From: Mycolicibacterium sp. J2
GTDB lineage: Bacteria; Actinomycetota; Actinomycetes; Mycobacteriales; Mycobacteriaceae
Direction: 5' to 3'
NCBI RefSeq assembly: GCF_026240945.1
Contig: NZ_JAPFPY010000010.1
Span: forward strand, 62,001 to 126,000
DNA length: 64,000 nucleotides
A program made the translations under genes and the position numbers. This document shows positions 43,001 through 50,304 of this stretch, one piece after another. Positions within the stretch are counted from its first letter, which is position 1; each line of letters opens with the position of its first letter. Below the pieces are notes generated by a model, which was given only the letters and a program-made list of their open reading frames with translations, had not been told where the DNA came from and did not search any database.

Positions 43001-43920
43001 AGGAAACGTTGGCCGCACCGATCCAGCAGGCCGTCACCGAGGCTGTCGCCGGGGACTGGGAACGCACGGGTCTGACGGGCTGGCCGAGTGATCTCGCCGA
43101 GCTACCCCGCACGGTGGAGCGGGTCAGCGGTGGGCATGCGGTGCGCGGTTACCCCGCTTTCGTCGACCGCCGAACGTCGGTGGACATCCGGGTGTTCGCG
43201 TCGGCAGTCGAACAGCAGGCCGCGATGGGTCCGGGCATCCGTCGGTTGCTGCGGTTGAGTGTGCCGTCGCCGGTGAAGGCGATCGAACGCGGGCTGGACA
43301 TGCGGACCCGGTTGGCGCTCAACGCCAATCCGGACGGCTCGTTGCCTGCGCTGCTGGACGACTGTACCGACGCCGCGGTCGATGCGGTGGTACGCGCACC
43401 GGTGTGGACGGCGACGGACTTCGGTGCGCTGCGGAACCGGGTGGCCGCCGAGCTCGGTGCGACCACGCGCGGCATCGTCAACCGTGCGGAGAAGGTGCTG
43501 ACGGCCTACCACGAGGTGCAGGTGGCCCTGCCCGAACGCCCCAGCCCCGTGCAAGCGGCGGCGATCGCCGACATCCGTGCTCAGCTGGACCGGTTGCTGC
43601 CCAAGGGATTTGTCGCTCATGCCGGCGCGGGTCGGCTGGCCGACCTGATCCGGTATGTCACCGCGATCGGCCGCAGGCTGGAGCGGTTACCGCACGCCCC
43701 CGCCGCCGATGCCGAGCGGATGGCCCGGGTGCACGCCGTCGAGGACGCGTATGACGCCGTGGTGCAAGCGCTTTCGCCAACCCGCGCACAGGCCGCCGAC
43801 GTCCGCGATATCGCCTGGCAGATCGAGGAACTGCGGGTGAGCCTGTGGGCCCAACAACTGGGCACGCCCCGACCGGTGAGCGAACAGCGGATCTACAAGG
43901 CCATCGACGCGATCGGCTGA
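40015..43920 (+). CDS. hrpA: ATP-dependent RNA helicase HrpA
   Basis: Large DEAH-box RNA helicase of 1301 aa, the usual HrpA length. Walker A GATGSGKT is at 91-98, the DEAH box at 188-191, the motif III SAT segment in VIVTSATIDPGRF, and the motif VI segment QRAGRSGR in the second RecA domain. The helicase-associated, OB and HrpA-specific C-terminal (DUF3418-type) regions follow. Bacterial HrpA acts in mRNA processing and rescue of stalled translation. Start: ATG 40015, supported by a leaderless-type TATCCT box. It is a single-gene unit convergent with the DUF4383-like gene. Confidence 0.95.
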   Translation: MSGLSATSVPELRARLDGLTIRDAARLGRRLKNLRSAPDEKLLAQFAAAEGLIATRLAAVPQISYPDLPVSGHREELAKAIGEHQVVVVAGATGSGKTTQLPKICLELGRGIRGTIGHTQPRRLAARTVAQRIADELHVPLGGAVGYTVRFTDQADDSTLVKLMTDGILLAEIQRDRRLLRYDSIIIDEAHERSLNIDFLLGYLRELLPRRPDLKVIVTSATIDPGRFSTHFFDAPIIEVSGRTYPVEIRYRPLEVPVLADASDDPDDPDHEIVRTELRDPTEAIVDAVRELAAEPPGDVLVFLSGEREIRDTADALRGVVGPNTEVLPLYARLPTAEQQKVFTPSRTARRIVLATNVAETSLTVPGIRYVVDPGTARISRYSRRTKVQRLPIEPISQASADQRAGRSGRTAPGVCIRLYSDEDFQGRPRYTDPEILRTNLAAVILQMSALGLGEIERFPFLDPPDARSIRDGVGLLQELGAFDGTGALTDVGRRLARLPLDPRIGRMILAADTEGCVREVLVLAAALSIPDPRERPVDREEAARQRHARFADEHSDFVSYLNLWNYLREQRKDRSGSAFRRMCRDEFLHYLRIREWQDLAGQLRSIARDIGIQESDQPADPAVIHAALAAGLLSHVGLRDETKARDSRDYQGARNTKFVLAPGSVLTKRPPRWVVVADLVETSRLFGRTAARIDPETLERVGAHLVQRTYSEPHWDATRAAVMAYERVTLYGLPLIPRRRVGYAAVDPGVARELFIRHALVEGDWQTRHHFFRDNAALRAELAEMEERSRRRDLLVTDDEIYALYDARVPATAVSGRHFDAWWKKQRHKTPDLLTFTRDELLRVDDSADHPDSWRTDDLELPLSYRFQPGAVDDGVTVHVPVQVLARLGGDGFAWQVPALREELVTALIKSLPKELRRNFVPAPDTARAVLARLEPDAGSVLEALQRELRRISGILVPIEAFDLTKVPPHLRVTFAVEDTDGTEVARGKDLGVLQETLAAPIQQAVTEAVAGDWERTGLTGWPSDLAELPRTVERVSGGHAVRGYPAFVDRRTSVDIRVFASAVEQQAAMGPGIRRLLRLSVPSPVKAIERGLDMRTRLALNANPDGSLPALLDDCTDAAVDAVVRAPVWTATDFGALRNRVAAELGATTRGIVNRAEKVLTAYHEVQVALPERPSPVQAAAIADIRAQLDRLLPKGFVAHAGAGRLADLIRYVTAIGRRLERLPHAPAADAERMARVHAVEDAYDAVVQALSPTRAQAADVRDIAWQIEELRVSLWAQQLGTPRPVSEQRIYKAIDAIG

Positions 43921-43930
43921 CCGGTCCCGC

Positions 43931-44374
43931 TCACCGGCGCAGGTCGGCCAGGCTGGCGCGCCAGCCCCCGTCGCGCCGGATCTGGATACGGGCCACCGCG
44001 GCCATGACCGCCGCGGTCACAAAGTGCACGATTGCGTCGGTGATGTTGTTCGGGAACGTGAACACGTAGGCCACCTGGTGCGAGAACAGCGCCCAGACGC
44101 CGGGCAGCCCGCCGGCGACGGCGGCCGCCAGCAGGTAGAGCACCGCCCACGAATTGCGCAGACAGCACACCAGCCCGGGCCCGAACAGGGCCAGCCCGGC
44201 CACCGCGTGCCAGCCGTTGTAGTCCATGCCGAGGATCTGCACCGTCGGTGCGCCGGGGCCGACGGCGAAGCTGGGTTCGGCGATGAAGCCGATGACCGCC
44301 TGGACCAGGTGTACGACGCAGATGACCAGCAGTCCCCACTGTGCGAAAGTCCAGCCGCGACGGGCTTCGGTCAT
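43931..44374 (-). CDS. DUF4383-like four-helix membrane protein
   Basis: Membrane protein of 147 aa with four hydrophobic helices and a conserved-looking loop LGMDYNGWHAVAGLALFGPGL, resembling the DUF4383 family of actinobacteria. The ATG at 44374 is set by AGGGGG a few bases upstream; the frame extends to 44425 without a better start. A perfect TACTAC/GTAGTA inverted repeat (44375-44391) overlaps its ribosome site, so repression or RNA structure there would block expression. Function unknown. It is divergent from the NDH-2-like gene across 86 bp. Confidence 0.7.
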   Translation of the reverse strand: MTEARRGWTFAQWGLLVICVVHLVQAVIGFIAEPSFAVGPGAPTVQILGMDYNGWHAVAGLALFGPGLVCCLRNSWAVLYLLAAAVAGGLPGVWALFSHQVAYVFTFPNNITDAIVHFVTAAVMAAVARIQIRRDGGWRASLADLRR

Positions 44375-44391
44375 TACTACCCCCTGTAGTA
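44375..44391. promoter_or_regulatory. Perfect inverted repeat over the DUF4383-like ribosome site
   Basis: TACTAC and GTAGTA form 6-bp perfect arms with a 5-nt CCCCT spacer, directly adjoining the ATG on the minus strand and containing the AGGGGG ribosome site. It may be an operator; the C/G-rich spacer is vaguely CsoR-like but does not match that consensus. Confidence 0.4.
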
Positions 44392-44448
44392 GATCCGTGC
44401 TTCGACGGTACGACGACGAATCCACCGGGTCAATGGGCCGATACCGGT

Positions 44449-44454
44449 TAGCGT
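44449..44454 (+). promoter_or_regulatory. Predicted -10 box (TAGCGT), leaderless
   Basis: TAGCGT lies exactly 6 nt before the GTG at 44461. Confidence 0.45.
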
Positions 44455-44460
44455 GTCGGA

Positions 44461-45552
44461 GTGCAGCGCGTCGTCATCGCCGGTCTCGGGGATACCGGTG
44501 TGTTGACCGCGCTGCGACTGTCGCGCCGTTTCGAGGTGGTCGGCATCTCGGCCAAACCCGGCCTGCTCAGCGGGCAGGAACTGGGCGTGCGGGTGGCCAG
44601 GCCGCAGGAGTGGGCCCGTGACTACTGGACCACCTTCGACCGGTTCCGCGGCCTGGACCGGGTACGCACCGTGCACGGCACCATCACCGGCCTCGACCCG
44701 GCCGCCCGCGTCGTCGACGTGGACACCGGACCGGAACACTATGACGTGCTGGTCATCTCCACCGGTGTGACGAACGGATTCTGGCGCAGGCCGGACCGGC
44801 AGACCGCCGAGCAGATCGACGCGCAGCTGCTGGCGGTGCACGCCCGGCTCGCGGCGTCCCCGACCATCGCGGTGGTCGGCGGCGGAGCGGCAGCGGTCAG
44901 TGCGGCCGCCAACCTGGCCGCGGTACTGCCCGACGCGACGATCGATCTGTACTACCCGCGCGAGGATGCGTTGCCGCACCATCACCGGCGGGTGTGGCGC
45001 CGGATCGAGCGCCGGTTGACGGCGGCCGGGGTCGGGCTGCACGCCGGCCACCGCGCGGTGGTCCCCGACCATGCCGATGAGATCACCACCGGGCCGGTCG
45101 AATTCAGCACCGGCCAGCCGCCGGCAGCGGCCGATGCCGTGCTCTGGGCGGTCGGGCGGGTGCGGCCCAACACCGGTTGGCTGCCCGGGGAACTGCTGGA
45201 CGAACACGGATTCGTTCGGGTCAACCGGCAGCTGCAGGTTCCCGGTCATCCCGAGATCTTCGCGATCGGTGACGTCGCGGCCACCGATCGGCTGCGCGCA
45301 TCGGCCCGCAGCCGAGCCGACGTCCTACTGGCCCGCAATATCGCCGCCTTCGCCGGGGGCACGCCGTTGCGCGAGTACCGCCCACCGACCCGGCGCTGGG
45401 GTTCGGTGCTCGGCACCCAACGCGACGGGCTTGAGGTGTTCACGCCCGCCGGTCAGGCTTTCCGATTCCCGGCATGGGCCGTCCGGAACGTGTTGCAGCC
45501 GTTGATCGTCAAGAGGGGGATCTACCGCGGGGTGCGCGCACCCCGCGGGTGA
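44461..45552 (+). CDS. NDH-2/AIF-like FAD-dependent oxidoreductase
   Basis: Pyridine-nucleotide-disulphide-type flavoprotein of 363 aa. The FAD motif is VVIAGLGDTGVLTAL near the N-terminus, the NAD(P)H motif AVVGGGAAAVSAAANL is in the middle, and the second FAD contact EIFAIGDVAATD lies near residue 275. Redox cysteines of disulphide reductases are absent, so it is closer to type II NADH dehydrogenases or AIFM2-like proteins. The C-terminus (RFPAWAVRNVLQPLIVKRG) may associate with the membrane. The GTG start fits a leaderless promoter. A 24-bp perfect palindrome forms the last codons. The gene is convergent with the DeoR gene with 3 bp between them. Confidence 0.82.
   Translation: MQRVVIAGLGDTGVLTALRLSRRFEVVGISAKPGLLSGQELGVRVARPQEWARDYWTTFDRFRGLDRVRTVHGTITGLDPAARVVDVDTGPEHYDVLVISTGVTNGFWRRPDRQTAEQIDAQLLAVHARLAASPTIAVVGGGAAAVSAAANLAAVLPDATIDLYYPREDALPHHHRRVWRRIERRLTAAGVGLHAGHRAVVPDHADEITTGPVEFSTGQPPAAADAVLWAVGRVRPNTGWLPGELLDEHGFVRVNRQLQVPGHPEIFAIGDVAATDRLRASARSRADVLLARNIAAFAGGTPLREYRPPTRRWGSVLGTQRDGLEVFTPAGQAFRFPAWAVRNVLQPLIVKRGIYRGVRAPRG
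45525..45548. terminator. 24-bp perfect palindrome at a convergent gene end
   Basis: A perfectly symmetrical 24-mer, beginning CCGCGGGGTGCG and ending with its reverse complement. It encodes the last codons of the flavoprotein and ends 4 bp before its final base. It lies at the convergent junction with the DeoR gene and is the likely bidirectional terminator. Confidence 0.55.
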
Positions 45553-45555
45553 CCG

Positions 45556-46326
45556 TCACGGGGCCCGTTGGGTCAGCACACCCGCGACGCGGAACGGTTC
45601 GAGCTGCGCCTCGGTGGCCGAGTCGTCGGTGACCAGGATGGCCCCCGGCGGGATCGGGGCCCAGGCGTGGAACTGCCGTTGGCCCAGCTTGGCGGCGTGC
45701 GCCAGGATGTACACCGTGCCGGCCCGCTCGATCATGAGCTCCTTGAGCCGGGTCTGGTCCAGTTCGGCCTCGCAGATGCCCAGCTCGGCATGCACCGAGT
45801 CGGCACCGAGAAATGCCCGGTCGAAGGTCAACCGGGCCAACGTGGCCTCGGCCAGCGGGCCGACGAACCCCTGGCTGAGATGGCGCAAGGTACCCCCGAT
45901 GCACTCCACCCTGACATTGTCGGCGTCGGCGAGCTGCTCAAGCGCACTCAGCCCGGCGGTCACCACCGTCAAACCGGGGATATCGCAGAGGAATTCACCC
46001 ATCGCGCCGACCGTGGTACCGGCGTCGAGCAGGATGGTCTCGCCTGGGCGCACCTGCGCGGCGGCCCACTGGGCGATCTGCCGTTTGGCGGCGTAGCCCT
46101 CCTGAGCGCGCTGCCGGAACGACGATTCGGGGTGCGGATCCAGCGCGATGGCACCGCCATAGGTGCGCGCGATCAGCCCCTGCTCGGTGAGCTGACCCAG
46201 ATCGCGCCGGATGGTGGACGCGGTGACGCCGAACTGCGCCGACAGCTCCTCCACGCTGGCCAGCCCGCTGGACCGGGCAAGCCGCACGATCTCGGCCCGG
46301 CGTGCCTGCGACCCCCGTACCGGCAA
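45556..46326 (-). CDS. DeoR-family transcriptional regulator of the acid-sugar island
   Basis: Regulator of 256 aa. The N-terminal DeoR helix-turn-helix SVEELSAQFGVTASTIRRDLGQL is at about 24-46, with the following TYGGA. The sugar-phosphate sensing domain contains DAGTT, a variant of the usual ligand loop, and LGADSVHAELGI. It is the last gene of a six-gene operon. The TTG start is supported by AAAGGA at 46334-46339 with 7-nt spacing. DeoR proteins usually respond to a phosphorylated sugar intermediate, which the DUF1537 kinase of this operon would produce. Probable operator: the GCGCA repeats at 51947-51984. Confidence 0.87.
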   Translation of the reverse strand: MPVRGSQARRAEIVRLARSSGLASVEELSAQFGVTASTIRRDLGQLTEQGLIARTYGGAIALDPHPESSFRQRAQEGYAAKRQIAQWAAAQVRPGETILLDAGTTVGAMGEFLCDIPGLTVVTAGLSALEQLADADNVRVECIGGTLRHLSQGFVGPLAEATLARLTFDRAFLGADSVHAELGICEAELDQTRLKELMIERAGTVYILAHAAKLGQRQFHAWAPIPPGAILVTDDSATEAQLEPFRVAGVLTQRAP

Positions 46327-46330
46327 AACT

Positions 46331-47341
46331 CTATCCTTTGACAGTCGTTGTGCTGCTTGCCAATTCGGCGGCCTGCCGAAGAGCTTCGACCATACTACCG
46401 GGCTCGGCGATACCCTTGCCCGCGATATCGAAAGCCGTGCCGTGATCCACCGAGGTGCGGATCACGGGCAGGCCGACGGTGATGTTGACTCCGGCCTCGA
46501 TGCCGAGCACCTTCACCGGGCCGTGCCCCTGGTCGTGGTACATCGCCACGATCAGGTCGTAATCACCGCGTCCGGCCAGGAAGAAGGCCGTGTCGGCGGG
46601 CAGCGGACCGTGCACGTCGATCCCGTCGGCGACCAGCTTCTCGACGGCGGGGATGATCTTCTCCTCCTCCTCGCCGTACCCGAACAGGCCGTTCTCGCCG
46701 GCATGCGGGTTGATGCCGCACACGCCGATCTTGGGCTCCGGGTTACCGGCGCGCACCAGGGCGTCGTGGCCCCGCCGCACCGTGCGCTCCACCAATCCCG
46801 GCTCGATCCGCCGGACAGCATCGATCAGGCCGATATGGGTCGTGACGTGGATGACCTTGAGCTTGGGAGTGGACAGCATCATCGACACCTCCTCGGTCCC
46901 GGTGAGATGCGCGAGCAGTTCGGTGTGGCCGGGAAACACATGGCCGGCCGCGTGCAGCGCCTCTTTGTTCAGCGGCGCGGTGCAGATCGCCTGGACATCG
47001 CCGCGCACCGCCAATTCGCTGGCGACCCGGATGTACTCATAGGCGGCGTGCCCGGCCGCCGCCGACAACTGTCCCCACGCCAGATCGTCGGGCAGCAGAT
47101 CCAGATCGATGACGTTGATGCGTCCCGTGGCCTGGTGGGCGTCTGCGACGGTGGCGACAGTGGCGATATCGGCCGTACTGCCCAGCAGGGCGGCCGCCTG
47201 CGCCAGCCGCTTCGCATCGCCGATCACGACGGGATTGCAGCGGGCCTGGGTGGCCGGGTCCAGCAGCGCGGGCACGATCACCTCCGGGCCGATACCGGCA
47301 CCGTCGCCCATGGTCACGGCGACAACGGGAAGTCCTGTCAT
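46331..47341 (-). CDS. pdxA2: PdxA2-type 4-phospho-acid-sugar 3-dehydrogenase
   Basis: NAD-dependent PdxA-family dehydrogenase of 336 aa. Metal-ligand regions are FPGHTELLAHLT, CGINPHAGENGLFG and YHDQGHGPVK; the start MTGLPVVAVTMGDGAGIGPE is typical. True PdxA makes pyridoxal phosphate. The PdxA2 branch found beside DUF1537 kinases oxidises and decarboxylates 4-phospho-threonate or erythronate to dihydroxyacetone phosphate, and the context here indicates that branch. The ATG overlaps the kinase stop by 4 bp. Which C4 acid or analogue is used is not known. Confidence 0.88.
   Translation of the reverse strand: MTGLPVVAVTMGDGAGIGPEVIVPALLDPATQARCNPVVIGDAKRLAQAAALLGSTADIATVATVADAHQATGRINVIDLDLLPDDLAWGQLSAAAGHAAYEYIRVASELAVRGDVQAICTAPLNKEALHAAGHVFPGHTELLAHLTGTEEVSMMLSTPKLKVIHVTTHIGLIDAVRRIEPGLVERTVRRGHDALVRAGNPEPKIGVCGINPHAGENGLFGYGEEEEKIIPAVEKLVADGIDVHGPLPADTAFFLAGRGDYDLIVAMYHDQGHGPVKVLGIEAGVNITVGLPVIRTSVDHGTAFDIAGKGIAEPGSMVEALRQAAELASSTTTVKG
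46334..46339 (-). promoter_or_regulatory. Ribosome-binding site for a TTG start
   Basis: AAAGGA on the minus strand, 7 nt before TTG 46326 and immediately before the pdxA2 stop codon. It supports the unusual start of the DeoR gene. Confidence 0.55.
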
Positions 47342-48447
47342 GAGTTGTCCTTCAATTGAGGGTGGACATGCTGGGAACTGGCCAGATAGTCGGCGATGGC
47401 GACCAGACTGTCGCCGTCGCCGAAACTGCCAGGACGGGTGGCGACGCTGCGCCCGTCGGATGCGACCGACACCACCGCACCGTGGTGCACCTGGTGGATG
47501 GGCCGCAGATCGGTGAGACCGAGGGCATCGACAACAGCGCGGGCTGTCTCGCCGCCGGTGAGGATGAGGTCGGGCCGCTGATCGGTGCAGGAAGCGAGGG
47601 CGGAGGACACCAATCGTCCTATGCGGCAAGCCAATTCGCGGGCGAGTTCGGGCCGGATCGGACCGTCGACCGTGACCACCGCCGGTCCTGCCGCGAGCGG
47701 GCGGCTGACGTCGGCGGGATCAACGGTATTGCGGAGCAGCGCGTCGGCAGCCAGCGGCACGTGCTGCACTCCCGTGTCGGCAAGTCGGGCAACCTGTTCG
47801 GCTGCATGCGGATGCGCCGTGCCCACCACGGCGAGCAGGCCTGCCGGGGGCCGCCGGTACACGTCGGCGGCTGTCTGCGGCGGAAGGCTGCGGGCCAAGG
47901 CGGCGGCCAACGCCGATGTGCCGACCAGCTGGGTGCCCGGTGCGACGGAACCGATGATGGCGTCGAGGTCGGCGTCACTGGTTGCGTCGCAGACGGTGAC
48001 ATGGGGCCCGACCAGCTCGCCCAGCGACTGCGGCGGAGCATCGGATTCGGCCGCCCATGCATCGGTGCGGTGCAACGGCACCCCGTCGACGTGCAACACC
48101 CCGCCGCTCACGCTGCGCCGCAGCGCAGGCAGGGCGGCCGCGACCAGCACCGGGCCGCGCTCGGCCAGCACCTCGACCTCGGCGCGCACGTTGCCACGCA
48201 GCAACGAGTCGATCTTCTTGACCACCAACACATCCGGCGCCATTCCGGCCAGCGCATCGCGGTGCGTCCGCCGGGCGTCCTCGGCGGTCATGGTGCGGGT
48301 GTCTAGGTCGAACACCGTGACCCCGGTGGCCGCGACGGTCCCGGCCGTGAGGCACAGGGTGACGGGGATGCCGCGGTCGAGGAAGGCCGCGGCGGTTTCG
48401 GCCGCCCCGGAGAGGTCGTCGGCCAGCACGGCGACGGCGCCGGTCAC
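47338..48447 (-). CDS. DUF1537 four-carbon acid sugar kinase
   Basis: Kinase of 369 aa in the DUF1537 family, characterised members of which phosphorylate threonate, erythronate and related acid sugars. The N-terminal substrate domain shows VLADDLSGAAETAAAFLDRG, DTRTM and VVKKIDSLLRGN. The C-terminal nucleotide domain shows DLILTGGETARAVVDALGL. It is somewhat short (usually 400-450 aa). The GTG at 48447 overlaps the SDR stop by 4 bp. With PdxA2 encoded next, it would feed a phosphorylated acid sugar to oxidation and decarboxylation. Confidence 0.88.
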   Translation of the reverse strand: MTGAVAVLADDLSGAAETAAAFLDRGIPVTLCLTAGTVAATGVTVFDLDTRTMTAEDARRTHRDALAGMAPDVLVVKKIDSLLRGNVRAEVEVLAERGPVLVAAALPALRRSVSGGVLHVDGVPLHRTDAWAAESDAPPQSLGELVGPHVTVCDATSDADLDAIIGSVAPGTQLVGTSALAAALARSLPPQTAADVYRRPPAGLLAVVGTAHPHAAEQVARLADTGVQHVPLAADALLRNTVDPADVSRPLAAGPAVVTVDGPIRPELARELACRIGRLVSSALASCTDQRPDLILTGGETARAVVDALGLTDLRPIHQVHHGAVVSVASDGRSVATRPGSFGDGDSLVAIADYLASSQHVHPQLKDNS

Positions 48448-49121
48448 AGCGACGCCCCCGCGCACTGCACGATGGTCTGGCCGGTGATGCTGCGGGCGTC
48501 CGGGCCGAGCAGGAATGCGGCCAGCCCGGCCACCTCGGCCGGATCGATGAAACGGCCCAACGGCGGCAGTTTGGGCGGGGTGTGTGCGCGCGCCGGATCG
48601 GCCAGCATCGGGGTGTCGGTGGGACCCGGGGCGACGACGTTGACGGTGATTCCGCGGTCGGCGAGTTCGGCTGCCCAGGACCGCGCCATGCCCGTCAACG
48701 CGGCTTTGGTTGCGGCGTACTGACTTTTGCCGGGGTTGCCGGTCATGGTGCGGCTGCCGATCAGGACGAGCCGGGCACCGTCGGGCAACGTCGGTGCCAG
48801 CGCGTCGATCAGTGCCTCGGCCGCGCCGACGTGGATGCGCCACATCTGCTGCCCGTGATCGGAATCCAGCGCGCCCAGCGGCGCCGAGTATTGCAACCCC
48901 GCCGCGTGCACGACAGCCTCCACCGGGCCGATGGTGCGGGCCCAGTCGCGCAGCCCGTCCAGATCGGCGAGATCCATTGTCACCGAATCGAAAGCGGGAT
49001 GGCGGAGCTCCGGCACCCGACGGCTCAGCCCGATGATGTGCCAGCCGTCCTGGAGCAGGCGGCGTGCCACGGCGGCGCCGATGCCGGAGCTGGCACCGGT
49101 GACCACCGCTGTTGCGGTCAT
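48444..49121 (-). CDS. Short-chain dehydrogenase/reductase of the acid-sugar island
   Basis: SDR of 225 aa. The cofactor motif TGASSGIG is at about 8-15, the NNAG position reads HAAG, and the catalytic Ser is in LIGSRTMTG with Tyr/Lys in SQYAATKAALTGMA. The family ending TGQTIVQCAGAS is recognisable. ATG 49121 overlaps the sialidase-like stop by 4 bp and is preferred over GTG 49133. It probably oxidises a sugar hydroxyl or lactol released by the sialidase-like enzyme, inferred only from operon position. Confidence 0.85.
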   Translation of the reverse strand: MTATAVVTGASSGIGAAVARRLLQDGWHIIGLSRRVPELRHPAFDSVTMDLADLDGLRDWARTIGPVEAVVHAAGLQYSAPLGALDSDHGQQMWRIHVGAAEALIDALAPTLPDGARLVLIGSRTMTGNPGKSQYAATKAALTGMARSWAAELADRGITVNVVAPGPTDTPMLADPARAHTPPKLPPLGRFIDPAEVAGLAAFLLGPDARSITGQTIVQCAGASL

Positions 49122-50302
49122 GTCGCTATCCACGCCGGGCTCACCTCGACATACTCGATGGCTTGCCGGAACCGGGTGAACGCGATGTGCAGGGTGTCGC
49201 CGGCCGTGGTGATGCTCGGGTAGGAGTACTCCCGGTTCAGGCCGTCCCGGGAGTTGTTGGACAGGCAGTAGCCGTCCCCGACTTCGATATCGCGGCGCAC
49301 CGGCCAGGTCAATCCACCATCTTCGGACAACGCCAGCGTCATCGGGGCGCGGGGTGCGCCCCAGAACGCCGTCCGGGTGCCGTCGTCGACCGGAACCTGG
49401 GTCGCGGGCGCAGGCCCTTCGGCGGCCAGCCCGTCGTCGTCGATCTCGTCGTAGAGGGAGGTTCGGCGCGCGGTGGCATCGGCCGCGCTGGATTCGTTGT
49501 ACACCAGGGCCAGCCGGTCATCGGGCAGCACGACGAACTGGATGGACGAATTGTTGTTCGGAAGTTCCGTCGGCTGCGGTGCCGACCAGGTCTGGCCGTC
49601 GGCGGTGGAGACGCTGCGGTAGATGAAATCGGCCCAGCGGCTGCGATACAACGCGACCAGACTGCCGTCGGAGCGTCGCCCGATGTTCATGTGCACCGCT
49701 CCGGTGCTGTCGGGCACCACCACCTCGCGCCAGGTGCCACCGTCGTCATCAGAGATCATCACGCCGCTGTAGTCCCGGTCGCCCACCCAGCGCTGTCCCG
49801 GGACACGCACGCAGTGAAAGATCGGCAGCAGCAGCCGTCCGCCGGGAAGCCGGATCAGGGGTTGGCGGACGAACACCCCGCCCTCTTCGGTCTCGGGCAG
49901 TAGCACGTGCGGTTCGCCCCAGCTGTGCCCGCCGTCGGAGGAGATACGGCGCAGCACCCGAGCGGTGTCCTGGTTACCGGCATGCTGTGAGGTCCACAGC
50001 AGCCAAACCTGGTTCGAATCATGCACGTAGAGAATCGGATTCTGCTCCGATCGGGTCGGGTCATCAGACAGCGCGACCGGTGGCGACCACACCCCGTCGT
50101 CGAGCCGGGAGAACCACACCCCGATATCCGGGACCCCCTCCTGCGTCCCGGCGAACCACACGCAACCCAGCGCGCCGTCGGGTAGCACCGCGAGGTTGGC
50201 GGCATGGTTCTGCACCCGTGGTGCTGGTAGCAGGGCGTCCCGGCGGCCAGGCTCGAGGGTCGCGCGGACGATCCCGTCGGTGTGCAGCGATGCGGTGCTC
50301 AC
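49118..50302 (-). CDS. Cytosolic sialidase-like Asp-box protein
   Basis: Six-bladed-propeller protein of 394 aa resembling exo-sialidases (BNR family). Asp-box motifs are readable in RRISSDGGHSWGE, MISDDDGGTWREV, STADGQTWSAP and ALSEDGGLTWPV. There is no signal peptide, unlike most bacterial sialidases, so it acts inside the cell. An arginine triad and the Tyr/Glu pair could not be assigned confidently by eye. The GTG start lies 2 bp after the stop of the solute-binding protein gene. Together with the importer it may cleave an imported glycoside or modify an unsaturated or acidic sugar. True sialic acid is not implied: no NanA-like lyase or NanK/NanE is present here. Confidence 0.78.
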   Translation of the reverse strand: MSTASLHTDGIVRATLEPGRRDALLPAPRVQNHAANLAVLPDGALGCVWFAGTQEGVPDIGVWFSRLDDGVWSPPVALSDDPTRSEQNPILYVHDSNQVWLLWTSQHAGNQDTARVLRRISSDGGHSWGEPHVLLPETEEGGVFVRQPLIRLPGGRLLLPIFHCVRVPGQRWVGDRDYSGVMISDDDGGTWREVVVPDSTGAVHMNIGRRSDGSLVALYRSRWADFIYRSVSTADGQTWSAPQPTELPNNNSSIQFVVLPDDRLALVYNESSAADATARRTSLYDEIDDDGLAAEGPAPATQVPVDDGTRTAFWGAPRAPMTLALSEDGGLTWPVRRDIEVGDGYCLSNNSRDGLNREYSYPSITTAGDTLHIAFTRFRQAIEYVEVSPAWIAT

Positions 50303-50304
50303 GG

